Shown here: piece by piece, positions 46,331-53,386 of the stretch
Position numbering within the stretch: position 1 is the stretch's first letter
How the letters are laid out: each line of letters opens with the position of its first letter
From: Rhodocista pekingensis
Lineage (GTDB): Bacteria; Pseudomonadota; Alphaproteobacteria; Azospirillales; Azospirillaceae
Direction of reading: 5' to 3'
NCBI RefSeq assembly: GCF_042665545.1
Contig: NZ_JBHTCM010000010.1
Location: forward strand, 558,001 to 622,000
DNA length: 64,000 nt
Translations under genes and position numbers: made by a program
The notes under the pieces: generated by a model
What the model saw: the letters and a program-made list of their open reading frames with translations, nothing else
Told to the model about the DNA's origin: nothing
The model's database searches: none

Positions 46331-47791
46331 TCACGCCTTCGCCGGGCGGGCGAGCGCCGCGGCGGCGAAGGCGGCCAGCCGCAGCAGCGGGCCGCGGTCG
46401 ACCAGCAGCACCAGGCCCAGATAGAACAGCCCCCCGGCCGGCACCAGCAGCGCCAGCGCCGGCAGCGGCGGCCAGTGCGGCAGCAGCCAGAGGCGGGCCG
46501 CCAGCAGTGCCGCCGCCATCAGGCAGGCCCCCGCCACCGGCAGGACGGCCGGGCCGAACTGGTCGCGCCAGCGGACCCCCGCACCGATCCGCACCATCCA
46601 GGCGTTCAGCGGCAGCACGGCGACGAAGCGGGCCGCCCAGACCGCCGCCGCCACGACCACCCCCGCCTCTCCGAAGGCCACCAGCAGCGCGACGCTGACC
46701 GCGAGGCCGAGCGCGTTCTGCACGGCCAGCCAGCGCGGCCGGCCCACCGCCGTCAGCGCCGCGTTGCCGAACTGGCGCACGAGCTGTGCCATGGCGACGA
46801 TGCAGAGGATGCGGACCAGCGGCACCGCCAGGTCCCAGCCCGGCCCCAGGACCAGCGCCACCACCTCCGGCGCCAGCGCGAACAGGCCGGCGAACAGCGG
46901 CTGGGTGACGAGCGCCGTCAGCTCCGTCGCCTGCCGGAAGCCGCGGGACAGCGCCTCGCGGTCGTCCTGGCGGCGGGAGAACAGGGGCAGGGCCAACTGG
47001 TGCAGGGCGCTGCCCAGGATCATCCGGGCCGTGTCCACCAGCCGCATGGCGATGGTCAGATAGCCCACCGCCGCCGGCCCCAGCAGATAGCCGACGATCA
47101 GCACGAACAGGCGCAGATTCGCCTGCCAGAGGAACGACGCCACGAAGGCCGGCAGCGCGAAGCCCAGCAGCTCGTGCAGATGGCGCAGGGAGAGGACCAG
47201 CCGCGGCCGCCGCGGCGGGTCGATCCAGAGCGCCAGCGTGGCCGCGGCCGCCATGGCGATCTGCTGCGCCACCAGCGCCCAGACGCCGAATCCCCAGAGC
47301 GCCAGCACCAGCCCGGCCGCCGCCCCGGCCAGCCGGCCGAAGAGGGAGCGCGCCGCCACGCGCTTGAAGCGCAGATCGCGGCGCAGCAGCGCCGTCATCA
47401 CCCCGTTGGCACCGCCGAAGACGAGGCTCAGCCCCATCCAGGCCAGCACCGGCGCCAGTCCCGGCGCCTCGAACAGCCGCTCCACCGCCGGCGCCAGCAG
47501 CCAGCACCCGGCCGCCATGGCGGCCCCGAGCAGGAGGCTGGCCCAGAGCGCGCTGTCGGCATGGCGGTCGTCCAGGTCCCGGCGCTGCACCAGGGCGTCG
47601 TGGAACAGCATCTCCGCCACCAGATAGAGCACCTGGACGATGGAGAGGGCGAGGCCGGCGAGTCCGAACTCCGCCGGGCCGATCAGCCGGGCCAGCACCA
47701 GGAGCGTCGCCAGCGACAGCAGCGAGACGCCGCCGCTCTCCAGCACGACCCAGACGATGCCGCGCGCGGCGGCGAGGCGGCTGCCGCTCAT
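46331..47791 (-). CDS. Wzx/RfbX-type oligosaccharide flippase
   Basis: 486 residues with 12-14 membrane helices. The N-terminal ESGGVSLLSLATLLVLARLIGP, ALVQRRDLDDRHADSALW and LRRDLRFKRVAARSLFGR match the polysaccharide-transporter family that flips lipid-linked sugar repeats across the inner membrane (MOP superfamily). The ATG at 47791 directly opens the conserved N-terminus. No glycosyltransferase cluster is adjacent; the gene is divergent from map. Confidence 0.88.
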   Translation of the reverse strand: MSGSRLAAARGIVWVVLESGGVSLLSLATLLVLARLIGPAEFGLAGLALSIVQVLYLVAEMLFHDALVQRRDLDDRHADSALWASLLLGAAMAAGCWLLAPAVERLFEAPGLAPVLAWMGLSLVFGGANGVMTALLRRDLRFKRVAARSLFGRLAGAAAGLVLALWGFGVWALVAQQIAMAAAATLALWIDPPRRPRLVLSLRHLHELLGFALPAFVASFLWQANLRLFVLIVGYLLGPAAVGYLTIAMRLVDTARMILGSALHQLALPLFSRRQDDREALSRGFRQATELTALVTQPLFAGLFALAPEVVALVLGPGWDLAVPLVRILCIVAMAQLVRQFGNAALTAVGRPRWLAVQNALGLAVSVALLVAFGEAGVVVAAAVWAARFVAVLPLNAWMVRIGAGVRWRDQFGPAVLPVAGACLMAAALLAARLWLLPHWPPLPALALLVPAGGLFYLGLVLLVDRGPLLRLAAFAAAALARPAKA

Positions 47792-48117
47792 CGGACGCCC
47801 CCGGGGATCGGGAGGCCGCGGACGGACGGACGGGGCTCGGTCATGGCGGATCGCACGGCTGCGGGAACGGACGGCGTATAACGCCCGGCGGTCCCCGGCC
47901 GGCACGGCGCGGTCCGGCTAGCCCCGAAGAACAGGCGCGGGAACGAACAGGAGTGCGGACGGCGGAAGACGCCCCCGGCGACTCCCGGCCGGCGACTCCC
48001 GGCCGGCGACTCCCGGATTGCATCGGCCGGGCGATGGCGGCATGTTCAGTTCATCATTCTGTCGCCTGCGCCGCTGCGGCCCCTGCCCCTGCCGGATCAG
48101 GCGCGGGAGAGAGACAG
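47792..48117. other. Divergent intergenic region, flippase / map
   Basis: 326 bp, GC-rich. Apart from the 14-bp repeat at 47977-48016 and a GGGAGAGAGA ribosome binding site ahead of map, nothing is recognised. Confidence 0.4.
47977..48016. repeat. 14-bp tandem repeat, nearly three copies
   Basis: GGCGACTCCCGGCC occurs twice in full and once over 12 bases, about 100 bp upstream of map. Confidence 0.85.
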
Positions 48118-48930
48118 ATGCGTCAGTCGCGCCAGACCGACCAGCATGGCCGGCCGATCACCCTTTACGGTGCCGAGGACTGGCCCGCGCTGCGCCGAGC
48201 CGGCCGTCTGGCCGCCGAGGCGCTGGACCATGTCGCCGGCCTGATCCGCCCGGGGCTCAGCACCGCCGAGCTGGACCGCCAGTGCGAAGCCTGGATGCGG
48301 GAACGCGGGGCGGTGCCCGCCACCCTGGGCTATCACGGCTACCGCCATGCGAGCTGCATCTCCATCAACCATGTCGTCACCCACGGCGTGCCGTCGGAGG
48401 ACAAGCGGCTGGTGGAGGGCGACATCGTCAATGTCGATCTCTCCCCGATCCTGGACGGCTGGTTCGGCGACAGCAGCCGGACCTACTTCGTCGGCGAGCC
48501 CTCGCCGCTGGCGCGGCGGCTGACCCGCACGGCCTGGCGGGCGATGTGGGCGGGGATCGAGGCGGTGCGCCCCGGCGCCCGCATGGGCGATGTCGGCCAC
48601 GCCATCGAAGCGGCGGCCCGCGCCGAAGGCTTCACCGTCGTGCGCGACTTCTGCGGCCACGGCATCGGCCGCGTCTTCCACGACGCGCCGGAGGTGCTGA
48701 ACTTCGGCCGGCCGGGCACCGGCGTGCTGCTGGAGCCGGGCATGGTCTTCACCATTGAGCCGATGGTGAACGCCGGCGGAGCGGCCGTGAAGGTGATGGC
48801 CGACAAGTGGACGACCGTGACCCGCGACCGTTCCCTCTCCGCCCAGTTCGAGCACATGGTGGGCGTCACCGAGACGGGGGTGGAGGTCTTCACCCGCTCC
48901 CCCGCCGGGCTGGACGGCGAGCCGGCCTGA
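48118..48930 (+). CDS. map: Methionine aminopeptidase type I
   Basis: 270 residues. It removes the initiator Met from nascent proteins. Metal ligands are the two Asp residues in NVDLSPILDGWFGDSSRTYF, the His of CGHGIGRVFH, and the Glu residues in FTIEPMV and SAQFEHMVGVT. The ATG at 48118 has a GAGAGA ribosome binding site; longer in-frame openings lack similarity. It ends 5 bp before the convergent kinase gene. Confidence 0.97.
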   Translation: MRQSRQTDQHGRPITLYGAEDWPALRRAGRLAAEALDHVAGLIRPGLSTAELDRQCEAWMRERGAVPATLGYHGYRHASCISINHVVTHGVPSEDKRLVEGDIVNVDLSPILDGWFGDSSRTYFVGEPSPLARRLTRTAWRAMWAGIEAVRPGARMGDVGHAIEAAARAEGFTVVRDFCGHGIGRVFHDAPEVLNFGRPGTGVLLEPGMVFTIEPMVNAGGAAVKVMADKWTTVTRDRSLSAQFEHMVGVTETGVEVFTRSPAGLDGEPA

Positions 48931-48934
48931 TCCC

Positions 48935-49909
48935 CTACGCCGCCGCGGCTTCCCGCTCCCGGCGGACGGGCGGCGGCGCGATCACGGGCAGGCCGGAGGG
49001 GGCCAGCGCGATCTCCACCGGCAGGCGGGCGATCACGTCGCCGTCGCCCTGCACCGGCTCGCCCGCCGGGCCGTCGATGCCGACGCGCACGGCCGGCAGG
49101 ACCCGGAAGCCGGGCAGCCGCTCCAGCAGCCCCAGCACCATCCCGGCCGAATAGGCGAGCGCCGCCGCCCGGCCGCCACACTCGAACAGGCAGGCGTGGA
49201 GCTGCGGCCGGCCCAGATCGGCCTGCGGGGCCAGCACGAAACGGCCACCGTAGAAGTGTCCCTTGGCGACGATGCAGGAGGCGGCGCGGACCCGCTCCAC
49301 CCCGCCCGCGGCATCCTCCACCGTCACGGTGTAGTCCGGCCGCGGGCCGGCCAGGAGCCGCCCCATCGTCTCCACCACATAGGCGCCCTTGCCGGTCAGG
49401 CGCTTGAGCCGGGGGTTCACCCCCTCCACCACCGCCGCGTCCAGACCGGCACCGGCCATCATGGTGAACAGGCGGCCACCGGCCCTGCCCGGATGGATCA
49501 GCCGCACCGGCCCCGCGGCCAGGAGCGCCGCCAGCGCCGCCGGCCGGTCCGGCAGACCCAGCTCTCCGGCCAGCACGTTGGCCGTGCCCAGGGGGATCAC
49601 CCCCAACGGCAGCGGCACCGGCCGCGCCCCCAGCCCGTTGACCACCTCGTTGACGGTCCCGTCCCCGCCCGCGGCGACCACGGCGTCCACGCCCGCCGCC
49701 TCCCGGGCGAAGCGTTCGGCATCGCCGCGGGCGGCGGTCTCCCGCAGCTCCAGCCGGCAGCCGGAGTCGCGCAGGGCGTGGACGGTCCGGCGCAGGAAAC
49801 CGGGGCGGCGGAAGCCGGCGGTCGGGTTGTGGATCAGCAGCAGGCGGCGGCCGGCCCCCGGCAGGGTGTGGGGCAGGCCCGGCAGAGGGGAAGCAACGAG
49901 GGTCACCAC
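48935..49909 (-). CDS. Diacylglycerol-kinase-family lipid kinase (YegS/DgkB-like)
   Basis: 324 residues. RRLLLIHNPTAG (about 21-32) and VVAAGGDGTVNEVVNGL (about 76-92) with PLGTANVLAGEL define the DAGK catalytic domain; the C-terminal beta-domain with HPGRAGGRLFTMMAGAGLDA follows. It would phosphorylate diacylglycerol or a related lipid at the inner membrane. The start is a GTG at 49909 just before the conserved core; no better start exists. It is divergent from the PlcP-like gene, and a Pho-box-like repeat lies in the spacer. Confidence 0.85.
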   Translation of the reverse strand: MVTLVASPLPGLPHTLPGAGRRLLLIHNPTAGFRRPGFLRRTVHALRDSGCRLELRETAARGDAERFAREAAGVDAVVAAGGDGTVNEVVNGLGARPVPLPLGVIPLGTANVLAGELGLPDRPAALAALLAAGPVRLIHPGRAGGRLFTMMAGAGLDAAVVEGVNPRLKRLTGKGAYVVETMGRLLAGPRPDYTVTVEDAAGGVERVRAASCIVAKGHFYGGRFVLAPQADLGRPQLHACLFECGGRAAALAYSAGMVLGLLERLPGFRVLPAVRVGIDGPAGEPVQGDGDVIARLPVEIALAPSGLPVIAPPPVRREREAAAA

Positions 49910-49917
49910 GGCTCCAT

Positions 49918-49946
49918 GTTACAGCAATGTGAAAAATACATGAAAC
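49918..49946 (-). promoter_or_regulatory. Three Pho-box-like half-sites at 11-bp spacing
   Basis: On the minus strand GTTTCAT, TTTTCAC and CTGTAAC follow each other with 4-bp gaps, matching the CTGTCAT-N4-CTGTCAC layout of PhoB sites. They lie between the divergent lipid kinase and PlcP-like genes. The repeats read toward the kinase but end only 9 bp from its start, so which gene they serve is open. Confidence 0.4.
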
Positions 49947-50013
49947 ACAAAAGTCATCATCATGAAGGCTTGAAGAAATCTGCCTGTGGAATGTGACAAC
50001 GCGAATCAAGCCT

Positions 50014-50042
50014 TTGTCTTCGGATATAGCTAGATGTATACC
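50014..50042 (+). promoter_or_regulatory. Candidate promoter of the PlcP-like operon
   Basis: TTGTCT (50014-50019), 17 bp, then TATACC (50037-50042), 69 bp before the start codon. AT content is higher here than in the flanks. Confidence 0.35.
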
Positions 50043-50110
50043 GCCGTCAATTTTACAAGCACCAGCCATTCCATCCCTGGTCACGGACCATCTGCAAAGG
50101 GAGCCGCGCC

Positions 50111-50896
50111 ATGCAGGCCGAGGAGACCGCCAGACAGTACCGGAGCATCTGGCTGTCGGACATCCATCTGGGCACCCGCGGCTGTCAGGCCGACTTCCTT
50201 CTGGATTTCCTGCGCCACAACGAGTCCGAGTACCTGTATCTGGTCGGCGACATCGTGGACGGCTGGCGCCTGCGCAAATCCTGGTACTGGCCGCAGAGCC
50301 ACAATGACGTGGTGCAGAAGATCCTGCGCCGGGCCCGCAAGGGGGCGAAGGTCTTCCTGATCCCGGGCAACCATGACGAGGCGTTCCGGGAGTTCATCGG
50401 GCTCCAGTTCGGCGGCGTGGCGATCCAGGAGGACACGGTCCACGTCACCGCCGACGGCCGCCGCCTGCTGGTGATCCACGGCGACCAGTTCGACGCGGTG
50501 GTTCGCTACGCCAAGTGGCTTGCGCATGTGGGGGACACTGCCTACGTCCTGCTCCTGGGCATCAACACGGGCTTCAACTGGGTCCGGCGGAAGCTCGGGT
50601 TCCCGTACTGGTCCATCAGTGCCTACCTGAAGCACCGGACCAAGAAGGCGGTCGAGTTCATCGGGGACTTCGAGAAGGCGCTGGCCGACGAGGCCCGTCG
50701 CCGGCAGGTGGACGGGGTGATCTGCGGCCACATCCACCATGCCGAGATGCGGGACATGGACGGGGTGCTCTACTGCAACGACGGGGACTGGGTCGAGTCA
50801 TGCACCGCCTTGGTGGAGCACGAGAACGGAAAGCTCGAAATCATCAACTGGGCCGAGGTTATCCGGGCGCGGGCGGCGATGAAGGTCGCGGCGTGA
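50111..50896 (+). CDS. PlcP-like metallophosphoesterase (LpxH-like family)
   Basis: 261 residues. All metallophosphoesterase blocks are intact: SDIHLG (about 16-21), GDIVDGW, GNHDE, and IHGDQFD with GHIHHAEM. Database annotation of such proteins is usually UDP-2,3-diacylglucosamine diphosphatase. However, the fusion of neighbours here is that of PlcP, the phospholipase C of Sinorhizobium that turns phospholipid into diacylglycerol during phosphate limitation. That assignment is inferred from context: the stop overlaps a GT4 glycosyltransferase gene by 4 bp and a DAG kinase lies divergent. Confidence 0.8.
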   Translation: MQAEETARQYRSIWLSDIHLGTRGCQADFLLDFLRHNESEYLYLVGDIVDGWRLRKSWYWPQSHNDVVQKILRRARKGAKVFLIPGNHDEAFREFIGLQFGGVAIQEDTVHVTADGRRLLVIHGDQFDAVVRYAKWLAHVGDTAYVLLLGINTGFNWVRRKLGFPYWSISAYLKHRTKKAVEFIGDFEKALADEARRRQVDGVICGHIHHAEMRDMDGVLYCNDGDWVESCTALVEHENGKLEIINWAEVIRARAAMKVAA

Positions 50897-51936
50897 AGAT
50901 CCTGATCGTCACGGACGCCTGGTTCCCGCAGGTCAACGGCGTGGTGCGGACCCTGGCGACGACCCGGGCCGAGCTGGAGAAGATGGGGCACACCGTGGAG
51001 GTGATCGCCCCCGACCGCTTCCGTACCCTGCCGCTGCCCACCTATCCCGAGATCCGGGTGGCCATCCGGCCGGGCCGACGGCTGGCCCGGATGATCGAGG
51101 AGGCGCGGCCCGACGCCATCCACATCGCCACGGAAGGGCCGCTGGGCTTCGCCGCGCGGCGCTTCTGCCTGCGCTACCGCATCCCCTTCACCACCGCCTA
51201 CCACACCCGCTTCCCCGAATATGTCCGCGACCGGGCACCGATCCCGCTGGCGCTGACCTATGCCATCGTGCGCCGGTTCCATGCCCCGGCGCATTCCGTG
51301 ATGGTCGCCACCCCCTCCATCGAGCACGACCTCCGGGCGCGCGGCTTCCGCAACATCCGGCGCTGGACCCGCGGCGTGGACACGGAGCTGTTCCGGCCGC
51401 GGCCGGAGGTGAAGGGAACGGCCCTGCTGGACCTGCCGCGGCCGATCTTCCTCTATGTCGGCCGGGTGGCGGTGGAGAAGAACATCGAGTCCTTCCTGAA
51501 GCTGGACCTGCCCGGCAGCAAGGTCGTGGTCGGCGACGGGCCGCAGCGGGCCGAATTACAGGCGCGCTACCCGAAGGTCCACTTCGCCGGGGCGCAGCAT
51601 GGCGAGGATCTGGCCCGGCACTACGCGGCGGCCGACGTCTTCGTCTTCCCCTCCCGCACCGACACCTTCGGGCTGGTGCTGCTGGAGGCGCTGGCCAGCG
51701 GCCTGCCGGTGGCGGCCTATCCGGTGGCAGGCCCGGTGGACGTGCTGGGCCCGGAGGCCGAGGGGCCGGACCGGGTCGGCGTGCTGGACGAGGATCTGGG
51801 CCGGGCGGCGCTGGCCGCGCTGGAGATCGACCCGGACCGCTGCCGCGACTTCGCCATGCGCTATTCCTGGCAGGCCTCGGCGCAGCAGTTCGTCAACAAC
51901 CTGCGCCCGCTGACCGAGGAAGTGCGCGCGGCCTGA
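50893..51936 (+). CDS. GT4 family glycosyltransferase, probable glycolipid synthase (Agt-like)
   Basis: 347 residues. N-terminal ILIVTDAWFPQVNGVVRTL is the acceptor-domain opening of MgtA/SqdX/Agt-type enzymes; the nucleotide-sugar domain has FLYVGRVAVEKNIESFL and the EX7E-type block FPSRTDTFGLVLLEALASGLPV. It would transfer a sugar to diacylglycerol at the membrane. GTG start overlaps the upstream stop (GTGA). Known relatives replace phospholipid with glycolipid at low phosphate; the sugar is unknown here. Confidence 0.83.
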   Translation: MKILIVTDAWFPQVNGVVRTLATTRAELEKMGHTVEVIAPDRFRTLPLPTYPEIRVAIRPGRRLARMIEEARPDAIHIATEGPLGFAARRFCLRYRIPFTTAYHTRFPEYVRDRAPIPLALTYAIVRRFHAPAHSVMVATPSIEHDLRARGFRNIRRWTRGVDTELFRPRPEVKGTALLDLPRPIFLYVGRVAVEKNIESFLKLDLPGSKVVVGDGPQRAELQARYPKVHFAGAQHGEDLARHYAAADVFVFPSRTDTFGLVLLEALASGLPVAAYPVAGPVDVLGPEAEGPDRVGVLDEDLGRAALAALEIDPDRCRDFAMRYSWQASAQQFVNNLRPLTEEVRAA

Positions 51937-51946
51937 GCGCAGACGC

Positions 51947-52025
51947 CCGGGCCGGTTGACCCGGCGTGTCCTTCTTCCGGGCCGGTTGACCCGGCGCGTC
52001 CTTCTTCCGGGCCGGTTGACCCGGC
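51947..52025. repeat. 30-bp tandem repeat, 2.6 copies
   Basis: Units begin CCGGGCCGGTTGACCCGGCG and end TGTCCTTCTT, with one base change in copy 2 (51947, 51977, 52007). Each unit can form a short GCCGG/CCGGC hairpin. It follows the glycosyltransferase stop and may act in termination. Confidence 0.85.
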
Positions 52026-52077
52026 CGGGGGGACCGGCGCAGGCTGGAAGGCCCCCATTCTCCGGGAGAGGCCCGCC

Positions 52078-52596
52078 ATGTCTGCCGCCATGATCACGCC
52101 GGCCTATGTCCGCACCATGGCCGCCTACAATGCGGAGATGAACCGCCGCATCTATGCCGCCGCCGGCCGGCTGGACGAGGCGGAGCGGCGGCGCGACCGC
52201 GGCGCCTTCTGGGGCTCCATCCACGGCACGCTGAGCCATCTGCTCTGGGGCGACCGGATGTGGATGTCGCGCTTCGACGGCTGGGAGAAGCCGACCCTGC
52301 CCCTGAAGCAGAGCGGCGGGCTGTATGACGATTTCGCCGCGCTCACCCAGGCCCGCGCGGCCGCCGACGAGGCCCTGTGCGGCTGGGCCGGCCGGCTGGA
52401 GCCCGACTGGCTGACCGGGGAGCAGCGCTGGTACAGCGGGGCCGCCGGGCGGGAGATGGCGGCGCCGCGGGGCTTCCTGCTGGCCCACATGTTCAACCAC
52501 CAGACCCACCACCGCGGTCAGGTCCATGTCCTGCTGACCCAGGCGGGGCAGGACCCCGGCGACACCGACCTGTTCCTGCTGCCCCCGCTCGACTGA
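52078..52596 (+). CDS. DinB/YfiT-fold metal-dependent protein
   Basis: 172 residues, four-helix bundle. The metal-ligand histidines are in GTLSHLLWGDRMW (about 50-62) and AHMFNHQTHHRGQVHVLL (about 138-155). DinB-fold proteins are thiol-transferases or stress-linked; the reaction here is not known. GGGAGAGG stands ahead of the ATG. It is convergent with the P-loop kinase gene. Confidence 0.88.
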   Translation: MSAAMITPAYVRTMAAYNAEMNRRIYAAAGRLDEAERRRDRGAFWGSIHGTLSHLLWGDRMWMSRFDGWEKPTLPLKQSGGLYDDFAALTQARAAADEALCGWAGRLEPDWLTGEQRWYSGAAGREMAAPRGFLLAHMFNHQTHHRGQVHVLLTQAGQDPGDTDLFLLPPLD

Positions 52597-52619
52597 TCGC
52601 CCGCCCGGCCGCCATACTG

Positions 52620-53249
52620 TCATGCCGCGCGGGCGGCGGGGACCCGCCAGGGCGCCACGCCCAGCAAGGCGAGCATGCGGTCCAGCGCCGCGTCGAAGGG
52701 CAACGCCTCCACCGCCGCCAGCGGCCGCAGCACCTCGCAGGCGCGCAGCAGGGCCGCCCGCTCCGCCGCCACCTTGGCCGCCAGAGCGGCCGCCAGCGTC
52801 CCGCCGGTCCCGCGCCCGGCCCGGCGCCGGGACAGGAGGTGCCGCACGCAGCGGTCGGGCGGGGTGTCGAGCCGCAGCACATGCAGCGGATGCCGCGCCG
52901 CCAGCGCGCTGCTGAGCCGCCAGTCCGCGCTCAGCGCCAGCCCCTCCAGCAGCACGTCGTCCCCGTCCGCGGCCCGCTCCCCGGCCAGCCGCAGGGCCTC
53001 CGGCAGGCCGCCGTCGCGGGCCGGGATGGTGTCGCAGCCGCCGCAGGTTCCCCCGTACTGGCCCAGCACCACCAGGGGCCGGCCGCCGGCCGGATGCGCC
53101 AGTCGGTAGGCGAAGGGCCGAGCCCGGCCGGGGCGGAACAGCGGCTCGGCCCGTCCCGGCCCCTGCCAGTCATAGGCGGCGAGGACACGGCGGACGATCT
53201 CGGTCTTGCCCGACCCGGCGGTACCCCGCGGATTGACGATCAGGCCCAT
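52620..53249 (-). CDS. P-loop kinase-like protein of a phage-associated family
   Basis: 209 residues from the ATG at 53249. NPRGTAGSGKTEIVRRVL (P-loop about 9-16) at the N-terminus, the motif GQYGGTCGGCDTI (about 70-82), DDVLLEGLALS and HVLRLDTPPDRCVRHLLSRR follow the plan of small nucleotide-kinase-like proteins common in tailed phages. The substrate is unknown. No other phage gene is nearby. It is convergent with dinB and 137 bp downstream of priA. Confidence 0.7.
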   Translation of the reverse strand: MGLIVNPRGTAGSGKTEIVRRVLAAYDWQGPGRAEPLFRPGRARPFAYRLAHPAGGRPLVVLGQYGGTCGGCDTIPARDGGLPEALRLAGERAADGDDVLLEGLALSADWRLSSALAARHPLHVLRLDTPPDRCVRHLLSRRRAGRGTGGTLAAALAAKVAAERAALLRACEVLRPLAAVEALPFDAALDRMLALLGVAPWRVPAARAA

Positions 53250-53386
53250 ACGGCTCCCTCCCGTGCTGGCGTCGCAGGGGGGCAGTGGACCACCGATCCA
53301 GGGCACGGTGAACGCCAATCGCAAGCGGCGGCGGGAAAATCCCGAGCGGGCCGGAGACCTGCGGCGGAACCGCGAAGCGGCCGGGA

